DNA from: Psychroflexus salarius
GTDB taxonomy: Bacteria > Bacteroidota > Bacteroidia > Flavobacteriales > Flavobacteriaceae
NCBI RefSeq assembly: GCF_900129035.1
Contig: NZ_FQTW01000002.1
Span: 62,001-126,000 of the forward strand
DNA: 64,000 bases
Direction: 5' to 3'
Under the pieces are notes generated by a model, which was given only the letters and a program-made list of their open reading frames with translations, made no database searches and was not told the origin of the DNA. Both the position numbers and the translations under genes were made by a program. Shown in pieces: positions 24,131 to 33,498 of this stretch (positions are counted from its first letter, which is position 1; each line of letters opens with the position of its first letter).

Positions 24131-24691
24131 TTACTTTTTCTTTGCAGAAGGTGCTAGCATCATAATCATTCGCTTTCCTTCTAGCTTTGGCATTTGTTCT
24201 ACTTTAGCAATTTCTTCTAAATCAGTTGCTAAACGTAATAATAAAATTTCGCCTTTATCTTTAAACACAATCGAGCGTCCTTTAAAGAAAACGTAAGCTT
24301 TTAACTTAGCGCCATCTTTTATAAACTTCTCGGCGTTTTTCTTTTTAAATTCATAATCATGATCATCGGTATTAGGACCAAACCTAATTTCTTTAACCAC
24401 AACTTTTGATGCCTTTTGTTTTAAAGCCTTTTCACGCTTTTTTTGTTCGTACAAAAACTTTTTGTAGTCCATCACCTTACAAACAGGCGGATCAGCTTTC
24501 GGAGAAATTTCAACTAAATCAACGCCTAATTCTTCAGCTTTAGCTAGTGCGGTTTTGAGATCATAAATATCTACGTCTACGTTATCACCAACTAACCTAA
24601 CTTTAGGTGCTTTGATATGATTATTAATTCTGTGAGGATTTTCTGTTTTTCTCCTCGGTGAACCTTTTGATTTTTTTCTTCTTAATGCTAT
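24131..24691 (-). CDS. infC: Translation initiation factor IF-3, start at a non-canonical ATA codon
   Basis: Binds the 30S subunit and checks the initiator tRNA and start codon. The first canonical start codon in the frame (24475) would give only 114 residues beginning inside the N-terminal domain. Upstream the frame stays open and encodes the typical IF-3 sequence [20 protein letters not shown] and [20 protein letters not shown]. No ATG, GTG or TTG occurs between the in-frame TAA and that sequence; the codon in the right place is ATA at 24691, followed by ALRRKK, giving 186 residues. infC is known to use rare starts (AUU in E. coli), which allow IF-3 autoregulation. It starts 19 bases after thrS. 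Neighbouring codons cannot be fully excluded. Confidence 0.88.
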   Translation of the reverse strand: MALRRKKSKGSPRRKTENPHRINNHIKAPKVRLVGDNVDVDIYDLKTALAKAEELGVDLVEISPKADPPVCKVMDYKKFLYEQKKREKALKQKASKVVVKEIRFGPNTDDHDYEFKKKNAEKFIKDGAKLKAYVFFKGRSIVFKDKGEILLLRLATDLEEIAKVEQMPKLEGKRMIMMLAPSAKKK

Positions 24692-24710
24692 GGCTTAAAA
24701 TTTTTTAATG

Positions 24711-26657
24711 TTAAACTTCAAATGTTTTTAAATCTCTATTAATTTCAGTGTTGATAATTTGTGCAAATTCTTCAACTGTCATCTGCCCTAAATCCTCACC
24801 ACCGTGTTTTCTTACAGCAATTTTATCAACTTCAATTTCTTTTTCGCCGATAATGATCATATATGGTATTTTATCCATTTCAGCATCACGGATTTTTTTA
24901 CCCATGGTTTCACTTCTATGATCAACTGCGGCGCGAATTTCGTTATTTTTAAGTAAACTTAAAACTTTTTTAGAATAATTTTCATATTTCTCACTGATTG
25001 ATAGTACAATAGCTTGTTTTGGCATTAACCAAAGTGGGAAATTACCTGCGGTATGTTCTAACAAAATAGCGATAAAACGTTCCATACTACCAAATGGCGC
25101 TCTATGAATCATCACAGGTCGGTGCATCTCGTTATCACTTCCTTTATATTCTAGCTCAAAACGCTCTGGTAAATTATAGTCAACTTGAATTGTACCAAGC
25201 TGCCATTGTCTTCCTAAAGCATCTTTAACCATAAAGTCAAGTTTTGGCCCATAAAATGCGGCTTCACCTGTTTCTACAACGTAGTTTAAGCCTTTTTCTT
25301 TGGCTGCGTTTAAGATGGCATTTTCAGCTTTTTGCCAGTTTTCTTCACTACCGATATATTTTTCTTGATTTTCTGGATCACGTAATGAAACTTGAGCTGT
25401 AAAGTTTTCAAACCCTAAAGATCCAAAAACATATAAAACTAAATCAATCACTTTTTTAAACTCAGCATCTAATTGGTCTGGTGTACAAAAAATATGTGCA
25501 TCATCTTGTGTAAAACCACGAACACGTGTTAAACCATGCAATTCTCCACTTTGCTCATAACGGTAAACAGTCCCAAATTCTGCAAAACGTTTTGGTAAAT
25601 CTCTGTAACTCCAAGATTCTGCATTATATATTTCGCAGTGATGCGGGCAATTCATCGGTTTTAAGAGATACTCTTCACCTTCATTTGGCGTCTTGATGGG
25701 CTGAAAACTATCTTCACCATATTTAGCGTAATGTCCAGAGGTTACATATAATTCTTTTTGCCCGATGTGCGGAGAAACCACAGCTTCATAGCCAGCTTCT
25801 TCCTGGGCTTTTTTCATGAAATTTTCTAAACGTTCCCGTAATGCAGCGCCTTTTGGCAACCATAAAGGTAATCCTTGACCTACTTTTTGCGAAAAAGTAA
25901 ATAAGCCTAATTCTTTTCCAAGTTTTCTATGGTCGCGCTTTTTAGCTTCCTCTAGAAGTTTTAAATATTCTTTTAATTCTTTTTGCTTTGGAAATGAAAT
26001 ACCATAAATACGCGTTAATTGCTCATTATTTTCATCGCCTCGCCAGTAGGCACCAGCGACGCTCATTAATTTCACCGCTTTTATAAATCCGGTGTTAGGT
26101 ATGTGACCGCCACGACATAAATCTGTAAACGAGTCATGATCGCAAAAGGTAATATCGCCATCGTTTAAATTTTGAATAAGTTCTACTTTAAACTTATTGT
26201 CTTCATTTTTATAAAACTCTAAAGCTTCATCTTTTGAGACTTCTCTCATCTTAAAATCATGCTTGCCTCGGGCAATTTCAAGCATGCGTTTTTCTATCTT
26301 CGGAAAATCGTTTTCTGAAATTTTATGATCGCCTAAATCAACATCATAATAAAATCCGTTTTCTATTGAAGGTCCTATGGTTAGCTTTACGCCCGGATAT
26401 AGCTCTTGAATAGCTTGTGCCATCACATGTGATGTTGAATGCCAAAAAGCCTGTTTACCTTCATCATTTTTAAACGTGAATAATACTAAACTACCATCGG
26501 TGGTTAGCGGCGTTGTGGTCTCTACAGTTTCGTTATTAAACTTTGCTGATATAACTTGCCTTGCTAAACCTTCGCTGATGCTTTGCGCTACTTGAAAAGG
26601 CGTTGTTCCTTTTTCAAATGACTTCACGCTAGCATCTGGTAATGTAATATTAATCAT
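24711..26657 (-). CDS. thrS: Threonyl-tRNA synthetase
   Basis: Charges tRNA-Thr. 648 residues in the family order: TGS domain (1-60), editing domain, class II catalytic core with motif 2 around [20 protein letters not shown], Zn-ligand cysteine in MNCPHH, motif 3 in [15 protein letters not shown], and the C-terminal anticodon-binding domain. First gene of the thrS-infC-rpmI-rplT operon, driven by a good promoter 17 bases upstream. No leader peptide or T-box is visible. Confidence 0.98.
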   Translation of the reverse strand: MINITLPDASVKSFEKGTTPFQVAQSISEGLARQVISAKFNNETVETTTPLTTDGSLVLFTFKNDEGKQAFWHSTSHVMAQAIQELYPGVKLTIGPSIENGFYYDVDLGDHKISENDFPKIEKRMLEIARGKHDFKMREVSKDEALEFYKNEDNKFKVELIQNLNDGDITFCDHDSFTDLCRGGHIPNTGFIKAVKLMSVAGAYWRGDENNEQLTRIYGISFPKQKELKEYLKLLEEAKKRDHRKLGKELGLFTFSQKVGQGLPLWLPKGAALRERLENFMKKAQEEAGYEAVVSPHIGQKELYVTSGHYAKYGEDSFQPIKTPNEGEEYLLKPMNCPHHCEIYNAESWSYRDLPKRFAEFGTVYRYEQSGELHGLTRVRGFTQDDAHIFCTPDQLDAEFKKVIDLVLYVFGSLGFENFTAQVSLRDPENQEKYIGSEENWQKAENAILNAAKEKGLNYVVETGEAAFYGPKLDFMVKDALGRQWQLGTIQVDYNLPERFELEYKGSDNEMHRPVMIHRAPFGSMERFIAILLEHTAGNFPLWLMPKQAIVLSISEKYENYSKKVLSLLKNNEIRAAVDHRSETMGKKIRDAEMDKIPYMIIIGEKEIEVDKIAVRKHGGEDLGQMTVEEFAQIINTEINRDLKTFEV

Positions 26658-26673
26658 GAATATAAATTTTTGG

Positions 26674-26703
26674 CAAAGATACTGAGTAAAATCTTGTTGA
26701 CAA
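26674..26703 (-). promoter_or_regulatory. Promoter of the thrS operon
   Basis: On the minus strand TTG (26703-26701), 19 bases, then TATCTTTG (26681-26674). Same geometry as the promoters at 14672 and 41739. Confidence 0.7.
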
Positions 26704-26736
26704 GTTTTTTAATAAGTGGTTTACTTTAAGTCTTAA

Positions 26737-27555
26737 TTAGTTAATTTGTTTGGCTTGTTCAGGGCGATTAAAAACGGGATGACTTGTCGAAATAAACTTT
26801 AGGTTTCTAATATTTGCCTTACCAATTGGCGCACCATAAATACCTTTTTCTGAAGACCAATTATAAAACTTCCACTGGCTCGCAAACGGCACTTTATCTA
26901 AGCTAAAATAACTATTGTACACAATAGCATGTGGTGTTTCTTCCGCTTTTTGAATATTTTTATTGTGGGTGACTATATAGGCGGCTGCTTTTAACAAGTG
27001 TGTTTTGGGGTTTGCGTAAATCACATACCAATCATCTGGGGCATCACCTGTTTGGGGCTCAAAACTGAGTTTAGCCGAATTATAAGTTTTATCCTGAAGG
27101 CTTTTTACACCTAAATTTTGCCACTGCGTTCCTTCATCATCAAGTTTAAATGGCATAGCAAAAAAATAAGACCAAGTTAACACATCAAATCGTGCCGATG
27201 TATAATTAGTTGAAGATGGAAATTGATAAAACTGACCTTGATCATAATAGACTGAAACACCTTCTGAAGTTTCTAAAACTACTTTTGAAGAATTTGTAGT
27301 CATACTAATTTTAGCATCAAGGTGCTTTTCCTGACCCCATTGAAGTTTTAGATTAAACTGAATAGCTTCATGATTTTTGAAGGCGTCAACATTATGGCTG
27401 TGCTGAATGTTATTCACCAACTGTTGAACTTTAGATGCTGGTTTTGGCTCAGTAGCTTCTACATTTTCTGATGCTTTCTGAGGTTCTTTTTTTGATGTGC
27501 TGTTACAAGCTAGGCAGACTACAATTAATAACCCAAAGAGTTGAATATTTTTCAC
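26737..27555 (-). CDS. Putative lipoprotein, possibly DUF6503-like
   Basis: 272 residues with a lipoprotein signal; the lipid cysteine is C17 in VVCLAC. A low-complexity linker rich in E, K, P and S (about 20-42) precedes a beta-rich body with many aromatic residues (FQLNLKLQWG-like start, SYFFAMPFKL, WYVIYANPKTHLLKAAAYIV), suggesting a LolA/outer-membrane-lipoprotein-like half-barrel. It recalls the DUF6503 lipoproteins of flavobacteria, from memory only. Same strand as htpG but separated from it by a terminator. Function unknown. Confidence 0.6.
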   Translation of the reverse strand: MKNIQLFGLLIVVCLACNSTSKKEPQKASENVEATEPKPASKVQQLVNNIQHSHNVDAFKNHEAIQFNLKLQWGQEKHLDAKISMTTNSSKVVLETSEGVSVYYDQGQFYQFPSSTNYTSARFDVLTWSYFFAMPFKLDDEGTQWQNLGVKSLQDKTYNSAKLSFEPQTGDAPDDWYVIYANPKTHLLKAAAYIVTHNKNIQKAEETPHAIVYNSYFSLDKVPFASQWKFYNWSSEKGIYGAPIGKANIRNLKFISTSHPVFNRPEQAKQIN

Positions 27556-27593
27556 GCTCGATATTTTTAATACTGTTTCTTTTTAGTAAAAAT

Positions 27594-27634
27594 AAAAAAG
27601 CTGTTTAACAATGACTTGCCAAACAGCTTTTTTT
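27594..27634 (-). terminator. Terminator after htpG
   Basis: Perfect 13-bp stem (27594-27606 with 27621-27633), 14-base loop, T run on the minus strand. Confidence 0.85.
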
Positions 27635-27652
27635 CAATTTTAAAGGCGATAA

Positions 27653-29557
27653 TTACTTAATAGTCTCAAAACTTCGGTTCACGAAATTGGTTAAATCTTC
27701 TCCTTTTAATAAGCCTTGAGCAAGTTTGGCTAAATCTAAAGCTTGTTTGATTTTAGACTGCTTATCTTCATCTTTTTCGATACCTAAAATTTCTGAAGCC
27801 AACGGATGATTGGCATTAACAACCAAGTTATGCATTTCTGGCATGTTGCCCATACCAAACATGCCGCCGCCACCGGTTTGCTGCATTTCTTTCATACGTC
27901 GCATAAATTCTGGTTGCGTAATCATAACTGGCGCCGAATTTGAATCTAAAGCTTCAACCTGAACGGTATATTTTTCTTTTGGTGCAACAGCTTCATAACT
28001 TTCTTTGAGTTTTTCTTTTTCTTCATCTGAAAGTTTAGAAACTTGCTCATCTTCCTTTTTAATTAAATTATCTACATGGTCGCTATCAACACGCACAAAA
28101 CTGACTTTTTGTTCTTTTGAACTTTCAATTTTTTGAATTAAGTGTGATACAATTGGTGAATCGAGCAATAAAACTTCATAACCTTTATCCTGCGCAGCTT
28201 TGATGTTACTGTGTTGTTCTTCTTTATTTGAAGCATATAGAATAACTAACTTATCATCTTTATCTGTTTGATTGTCTTTGATTTTAGCCTCTAACTCTTC
28301 GTAAGTGTAAAATTTATTATCAACAGATGGATATAAGGCAAATTTTTGTGCTTTGTCATAAAATTTGTCCTCGGTCAGCATTCCATATTCAATTACGACT
28401 TTAATATCGTTCCATTTCTTTTCAAAATCTTCACGATCATTATTGAAAAGCGATTTTAATTTATCGGCGACTTTACGCGTGATGTAACTAGATATTTTCT
28501 TAACAGCACCATCGGCTTGTAAGTAAGAACGTGAAACATTTAATGGGATATCTGGCGAATCGATCACACCGCGCAACATGGTTAAAAATTCAGGAACTAT
28601 GCCTTCTACATTGTCAGTTACAAAGACTTGATTTTGGTAAAGTTGAATTTTATCTTTTTGCACCGACATATCGTTAGTTAACTTAGGGAAATACAATATT
28701 CCAGTTAAGTTAAATGGATAATCAACATTAAGGTGGATATGAAATAACGGCTCTTCGAACTGCATTGGATAGAGTTCGCGGTAGAAATTTTTATAATCCT
28801 CTTCTTCTAAATCGGTTGGTTGCTTTGTCCAAGCTGGGTCAGGATTATTGATAATGTCATCTACTGTAACCGTTTTAGGTTTTTCGTCTTCTCCCGACGC
28901 TTCGGGAGCATCTTCAGCTTTTGGAAGCTCTTTTTCTTTGGTGCCAAATTTAATAGGCACTGGCATAAATTTATTGTATTTTGTAAGTAGCTCACGTATT
29001 TTAGATTCTTCTAAAAATTCTTCTTCATCTTCATTTATATGTAAAACAATTTCGGTACCGCGATCTTTCCTATTGTGTTCTTCAAGGCTAAACTCGGTTG
29101 TCCCTTCGCAAGTCCAATGAGCTGCAGGTTCATCTTTCCATGATTTGGTAAAGATTTCAACTTTTTTAGCCACCATAAACGCTGAATAGAAACCTAAACC
29201 AAAATGTCCGATAATACCGGTTTCTTTAGCTTCAGAATCTTTATATTTTTCAAGGAATTCTTCAGCGCCAGAGAAAGCCACTTCATTAATGTACTTTTTC
29301 ACTTCATCTTGTGTCATCCCAACACCTTGGTCAATAATATGTAGTGTTTTATTGTCTTTATTGACTTTAACTTCAATTTGCGGGTTGCCAATTTCGATCT
29401 TAGCCTCGCCAATTCTGGCTAAATGCTTTAGTTTTAATGTGGCATCAGTTGCGTTTGAAATTAATTCACGTAAGAAGATTTCGTGATCGCTGTATAAAAA
29501 TTTCTTAATCAGTGGAAAAATATTTTCGACTGAAACGTTAATATTACCTTTTGACAT
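27653..29557 (-). CDS. htpG: Molecular chaperone HtpG (Hsp90)
   Basis: ATP-dependent cytoplasmic chaperone. 634 residues from the preferred ATG (MSKGNINVSVENIFPLIKKF); the longer frame to 29623 adds 22 residues with no Hsp90 similarity. The GHKL ATPase domain is clear: ELISNATDATLKLK, then IIDQGVGMT and GHFGLGFYSAFMVA. An acidic linker (about 215-240) and the middle domain with ISRSYLQAD-like sequence (here LNVSRSYLQADG) follow. A GGGGMFGMG stretch lies near the C-terminus. The C-terminal dimerisation domain is complete. Confidence 0.97.
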   Translation of the reverse strand: MSKGNINVSVENIFPLIKKFLYSDHEIFLRELISNATDATLKLKHLARIGEAKIEIGNPQIEVKVNKDNKTLHIIDQGVGMTQDEVKKYINEVAFSGAEEFLEKYKDSEAKETGIIGHFGLGFYSAFMVAKKVEIFTKSWKDEPAAHWTCEGTTEFSLEEHNRKDRGTEIVLHINEDEEEFLEESKIRELLTKYNKFMPVPIKFGTKEKELPKAEDAPEASGEDEKPKTVTVDDIINNPDPAWTKQPTDLEEEDYKNFYRELYPMQFEEPLFHIHLNVDYPFNLTGILYFPKLTNDMSVQKDKIQLYQNQVFVTDNVEGIVPEFLTMLRGVIDSPDIPLNVSRSYLQADGAVKKISSYITRKVADKLKSLFNNDREDFEKKWNDIKVVIEYGMLTEDKFYDKAQKFALYPSVDNKFYTYEELEAKIKDNQTDKDDKLVILYASNKEEQHSNIKAAQDKGYEVLLLDSPIVSHLIQKIESSKEQKVSFVRVDSDHVDNLIKKEDEQVSKLSDEEKEKLKESYEAVAPKEKYTVQVEALDSNSAPVMITQPEFMRRMKEMQQTGGGGMFGMGNMPEMHNLVVNANHPLASEILGIEKDEDKQSKIKQALDLAKLAQGLLKGEDLTNFVNRSFETIK

Positions 29558-29691
29558 AATTGTTAATTTTAAATCAACTATGGCAAAGTAAATACCAAGA
29601 TAGAATATATGACAACTTGACACCAGAAAGTGACAATCAGATTTAACAAAAGATTTTGTTTAAAGTTAACGTAAAAAAATTAAACACGTTT

Positions 29692-29699
29692 TATCTTTG
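29692..29699 (+). promoter_or_regulatory. -7 promoter element for the TetR/ABC1 kinase operon
   Basis: TATCTTTG, 15 bases before the ATG at 29715. No TTG at 19 bases. Confidence 0.5.
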
Positions 29700-29714
29700 T
29701 AAAAAGCTAAAATT

Positions 29715-30386
29715 ATGGCCACAAAGACATCATCTAAGACAAAAAAGAAATTATCTAAACACGATTTACTAAGTTTTTATATGGATCATGTTATAGAGCA
29801 TGAAACGCATCCTAAGTCGGTTTATAAGTTTGCTAAGAATAATAATTTTAAAGAGCAAGATTTTTATCAATTTTACGGAAGCATTAAAGCATTACGTCAG
29901 GACATCTGGACGCAATTTTATTTAAATGCTTCACAACTCCTCGATAATAATGAAGAAGTTGATGCATACAGCAGCCGTGAAAAAATGCTTACTTTCTTTT
30001 ACACTTTATTTGAAATTTTTACGGCCAATAGGAGCTACATTTTATATGTTTTAGAAGAACATAATGATCAATTAAAAAATTTAGAGCAACTCAAAGAATT
30101 AAGAAAACACATTAAAGGTTTTGCTTCTGAACTAATTGAAGATGATAATGATGAAAAGCAAAATAAAATACTTCAGAAAAATACTAAGTTATATTCTGAA
30201 GGTGCTTGGATTCAATTTTTATTCTTATTGAAATTCTGGAAGGATGACAACTCTGCTAATTTTGAAAAAACAGATGTTGCTATAGAAAAATCTGTTAATA
30301 CCATATTTGATGTATTTGATAATACACCGCTTGACAAGGTATTTGATTTTGGTAAATTTATATATAAAGAAGTTGTAAAATCTTAG
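29715..30386 (+). CDS. TetR-family-like regulator
   Basis: 223 residues, all helical. The N-terminal part (about 15-65) resembles a TetR DNA-binding domain: a first helix, then HPKSVYKFAKNNNFKEQDFYQFYGSIKALRQDIW, where the recognition helix usually contains a Y-x-x-F-x-x-K pattern. The remaining helices would form the ligand-binding and dimerisation domain. The HTH is diverged, so DNA binding is likely but not certain. The stop is immediately followed by the ATG of the ABC1 kinase gene (no gap), indicating a functional pair. Confidence 0.7.
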   Translation: MATKTSSKTKKKLSKHDLLSFYMDHVIEHETHPKSVYKFAKNNNFKEQDFYQFYGSIKALRQDIWTQFYLNASQLLDNNEEVDAYSSREKMLTFFYTLFEIFTANRSYILYVLEEHNDQLKNLEQLKELRKHIKGFASELIEDDNDEKQNKILQKNTKLYSEGAWIQFLFLLKFWKDDNSANFEKTDVAIEKSVNTIFDVFDNTPLDKVFDFGKFIYKEVVKS

Positions 30387-31694
30387 ATGAAAACATTAGA
30401 CAAAATACCAACAAGTAAGTTAAGTAGAACTTCAAAGCTAGTTTCTACCGGTGCAAAAATTGGTAAAAACTACCTTAAATATTACAGCAAAAAGACATTC
30501 AATCCTGCAACTACACGTGAAGAACTTGATCAAAGTAATGCAAGTGATATTTACGACAGTTTAAAAAGCTTAAAAGGTAGTGCGCTTAAGGTAGCACAAA
30601 TGCTATCAATGGAAAAAAGCCTACTGCCAGACGCTTATGTTGAAAAATTTAGCTTGTCACAATTTAGCGTTCCGCCACTATCAGCACCATTAGTTAGAAA
30701 AACATTTAAAAAATATTTGGACCAATATCCCGAAGAAATTTTTGATGAATTCACCAAAGATTCGGTTAATGCAGCCAGTATTGGGCAAGTTCACAAAGCA
30801 ACTAAAGATGGTCGTGAATTAGCTGTTAAAATACAGTATCCTGGTGTGGCTGACAGTATAGGTTCAGATTTAGCAATGGTAAAACCTATTGCCATGCGGA
30901 TGTTTAACATTAAAGGGAAGGATTCTGATAAATATTTCAAAGAAATTGAAGATAAACTTCTTGAAGAAACTGACTATATTTTAGAAGTTGAACAAAGTCA
31001 ACGAATTTCTGAAGCTTGCAATGCTATTCCTCATCTTAAATTTCCACAATACTATCCGGAGCTTTCAAGTGAGCGCATCATCACAATGGATTGGATGCAC
31101 GGACAACATTTAAGTGAATTTACAAAAACTGATTTTACACAAGAACAAGGTAACAAAATTGGCCAAGCCTTGTGGAACTTCTACATGTTTCAAATTCATC
31201 ACCTTAAAGAAGTTCACGCAGATCCTCATCCTGGAAACTTTTTAATCAATAAAGACTATGATTTAATTGCTATAGATTTTGGTTGTATAAAAGTAATTCC
31301 AAACCAGTTTTACACACCGTATTTTGAACTTGCTGTTCCTGAAAATATTAATGATCCTGAATTTTTTAAAACTAAATTAAGAGAACTCGAAATATTACGC
31401 GATGATGATCAACCAAATGAAGTCGCTTACTTCTCAAAATTATTTCATGAAATGTTGAGTTTATTTACAAAACCATTCCATAGTGAAGAATTTGATTTTG
31501 GTGATGATGATTTTTGGCAACAAGTTTCAAATTTAAGCGAAAAATATTCTAGTGACAAAGAATTGAGAAAAATGAATGGTAATCGTGGTAGTAAACATTT
31601 CTTATACATCAATAGAACGTTCTTCGGTCTTTATAATTTACTAAATGACTTAAAAGCCAAAGTCTCTATAAATGATTACAAAAAATACATATAA
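30387..31694 (+). CDS. ABC1/UbiB/AarF-family atypical kinase
   Basis: 435-residue protein-kinase-like fold. Visible family motifs: KVAQ at 68-71 (the KxGQ motif with Ala for Gly), alanine-rich nucleotide loop NAASIGQVHKA at about 128-138, AVKIQYPG with Lys148, HADPHPGN at 277-284 and IDFGC after it. No C-terminal membrane anchor is obvious. Family members in ubiquinone-making organisms support quinone synthesis, but flavobacteria use menaquinone, so the target here is open; lipid homeostasis is one option. Coupled directly to the TetR-like gene. Confidence 0.85.
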   Translation: MKTLDKIPTSKLSRTSKLVSTGAKIGKNYLKYYSKKTFNPATTREELDQSNASDIYDSLKSLKGSALKVAQMLSMEKSLLPDAYVEKFSLSQFSVPPLSAPLVRKTFKKYLDQYPEEIFDEFTKDSVNAASIGQVHKATKDGRELAVKIQYPGVADSIGSDLAMVKPIAMRMFNIKGKDSDKYFKEIEDKLLEETDYILEVEQSQRISEACNAIPHLKFPQYYPELSSERIITMDWMHGQHLSEFTKTDFTQEQGNKIGQALWNFYMFQIHHLKEVHADPHPGNFLINKDYDLIAIDFGCIKVIPNQFYTPYFELAVPENINDPEFFKTKLRELEILRDDDQPNEVAYFSKLFHEMLSLFTKPFHSEEFDFGDDDFWQQVSNLSEKYSSDKELRKMNGNRGSKHFLYINRTFFGLYNLLNDLKAKVSINDYKKYI

Positions 31695-31719
31695 AAGTTT
31701 TATTGGTTAGGTTGGTTGG

Positions 31720-31762
31720 GAAAACGCCCTTAAATTTATCGCAATTTGGGCGTTTTCTTTTT
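31720..31762 (+). terminator. Terminator after the ABC1 kinase gene
   Basis: Ten-base-pair GC-containing stem (31720-31729 with 31748-31757) followed by a T-rich run. Confidence 0.8.
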
Positions 31763-31821
31763 GTTTTATTAATAATAAAAAGTTTTCATTTTACGTATAT
31801 TGCAATAAAAAAGCGATACAA

Positions 31822-32829
31822 ATGTATAATTCAACGATAAAAGGACTCGGTAAATACTTACCTGAACAAGTTGTTACTAATGAGGATTTATCTAAAATCA
31901 TGGACACTAGTGATGAATGGATTCAGGAAAGAACAGGAATTAAAGAGCGACGCCACATCAAGAAAAACGCAGGTGACTCTACTGCAACAATGGGCGCCAA
32001 AGCAGCTAAAATTGCAATAGAACGTGCTGGAATTGATAAAAGTGACATTGATTTAATTATTTTTGCCACCTTAAGCCCGGATTATTATTTTCCAGGTTGT
32101 GGTGTTCAAGTACAAGATATTTTAGAAATAGAAACCTGTCCTGCCTTAGATATTAGAAACCAATGCAGTGGATTTATTTACGGGATTTCGGTGGCTGACC
32201 AGTTTATTAAAACAGGCATGTATAAAAATATTTTATTGATTGGAAGTGAAAATCATAGTGGTGGTTTAGATTTTACAACACGAGGAAGAAATGTTTCGGT
32301 AATATTTGGAGATGGTGCTGGTGCTGCAATAATTAGCAGAAGTGAAAGTAAAGGTAAAATTTTATCGACACACTTACATTCAGAAGGTAAGTTTGCTAAA
32401 GAACTTTCCCTGATTGGTCCATCAACCGAATATTGGGTTCCACAAATTATTAAAGAAAACCCTCAAGAAAACATTCCTTATTATCCCTACATGAATGGTC
32501 AATTGGTTTTTAAAAACGCGGTAGTTCGATTTGCTGAAGTTATAAACGAAGGACTTCAAGCGAATAACTTAAAAGCTTCAGATATCGATATGTTTATTCC
32601 ACATCAAGCTAATTTAAGAATTTCTCAATTTATTCAGAAAAAATTCAAATTGAATGATGACCAGGTTTACAATAATATTCAGAAATATGGCAATACCACT
32701 GCCGCTTCTATACCTATTGCTTTAACTGAAGCATGGGAAAATGGAAAAATTAATTCTGGAGATTTAGTTGTTTTAGCAGCTTTTGGAAGCGGCTTTACTT
32801 GGGGAAGTGCTTTAATTCGTTGGGTTTAA
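31822..32829 (+). CDS. fabH: 3-oxoacyl-ACP synthase III (FabH-type)
   Basis: Condenses an acyl-CoA primer with malonyl-ACP to begin fatty acid synthesis. 335 residues with the Cys-His-Asn triad: C115 in IRNQCSGFIYG, His in FIPHQANLRI and Asn in YGNTTAASIP. In Bacteroidota this enzyme class is expected to accept branched primers such as isobutyryl-CoA, which IcmF (17473) could supply; that link is inference. Monocistronic with a terminator. Another ketoacyl synthase III subgroup (secondary metabolism) is possible, since genomes of this group often hold several paralogs. Confidence 0.9.
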   Translation: MYNSTIKGLGKYLPEQVVTNEDLSKIMDTSDEWIQERTGIKERRHIKKNAGDSTATMGAKAAKIAIERAGIDKSDIDLIIFATLSPDYYFPGCGVQVQDILEIETCPALDIRNQCSGFIYGISVADQFIKTGMYKNILLIGSENHSGGLDFTTRGRNVSVIFGDGAGAAIISRSESKGKILSTHLHSEGKFAKELSLIGPSTEYWVPQIIKENPQENIPYYPYMNGQLVFKNAVVRFAEVINEGLQANNLKASDIDMFIPHQANLRISQFIQKKFKLNDDQVYNNIQKYGNTTAASIPIALTEAWENGKINSGDLVVLAAFGSGFTWGSALIRWV

Positions 32830-32836
32830 AATAAAA

Positions 32837-32862
32837 AAAGGGATGATAAAAACCATCCCTTT
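32837..32862. terminator. Terminator between fabH and the hemoglobin-like lipoprotein gene
   Basis: Nine-base-pair stem (32837-32845 with 32854-32862) with A and T flanks, positioned between converging genes. Confidence 0.75.
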
Positions 32863-32887
32863 AATCAAAAACAACAAAAACAAAACA

Positions 32888-33475
32888 TTATTGGGGATCT
32901 TGAACAATAGGCTCTCTAATTGATTCAAGTACTTCAACAACCTCATTAATTATTTCTGTGTCAGTTACACCATTTAAGGCAGCTGCTTGACCTACATAGC
33001 CAACAAATTTATCATAGTCTGCATTATCAGCTTTAGCGCCCATTCTAGGATTTTGTTCTGGATCATGTGCTGCTACCATGTTTAAACCGTTGTAAGTATT
33101 CGTATCTCCACCACCTGTATTGGCTGAGAAAAAATCGGTTAGATTATCGCTTAAAACTGCAACGTTTGTATTATTACCAGCAGATACTTCAGCTAAAATA
33201 GGCGCAAAATAAGTTCCTAAATTACCTTCTTCTTCAGCTATGACATCAGATACAATTAAAACAATAGTAGAATCAACAACTGAGCGATAACTTAGTCTTC
33301 CTTGCTCTATCATTTTATTAGGATCATTTGGATCGGTTACCATGGTAGTTCCTCCTAGTTTATCGTAAAGCGTTTGCTCTGTTACGGTATTGTTAGCATC
33401 GTCGTCATCGCTACAAGCAGTAAACATGCCTGCAACAGCTAGTAAGGTTAATAAACTTTTTTTGTAGTTAGCCAT
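32888..33475 (-). CDS. Lipoprotein with group-1 truncated-hemoglobin-like domain
   Basis: 195 residues. A lipoprotein signal ends at C21 (FTAC), followed by SDDDD, an acidic start typical of surface-exposed lipoproteins in this group. The body follows the truncated hemoglobin pattern: TLYDKLGG (35-42), VVDS (66-69), LGTYFAP (86-92), then FFSANTGGGDTNTYNGLNMVAAHD with His137 at the proximal heme-ligand position, and YDKFVGYV...NGVTDTEI. His137 is the only histidine in the protein. The usual Phe-Tyr pair of helix B is not present. A TTG start at 33481 is in frame, but ATG 33475 is preferred. Assignment is by my alignment from memory. Confidence 0.65.
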   Translation of the reverse strand: MANYKKSLLTLLAVAGMFTACSDDDDANNTVTEQTLYDKLGGTTMVTDPNDPNKMIEQGRLSYRSVVDSTIVLIVSDVIAEEEGNLGTYFAPILAEVSAGNNTNVAVLSDNLTDFFSANTGGGDTNTYNGLNMVAAHDPEQNPRMGAKADNADYDKFVGYVGQAAALNGVTDTEIINEVVEVLESIREPIVQDPQ

Positions 33476-33498
33476 AATCAAAATATTTAGGATTAATA

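Noticed and set aside
24131-24475. A 114-residue IF-3 starting at the GTG/ATG pair near 24475
   Set aside because: It would lack most of the conserved N-terminal domain, which is encoded in frame upstream to the ATA at 24691.
28848-29120. Open frame on the plus strand inside htpG
   Set aside because: Antisense to a clear Hsp90 gene; serine-rich composition typical of a shadow frame, no family similarity, no promoter.
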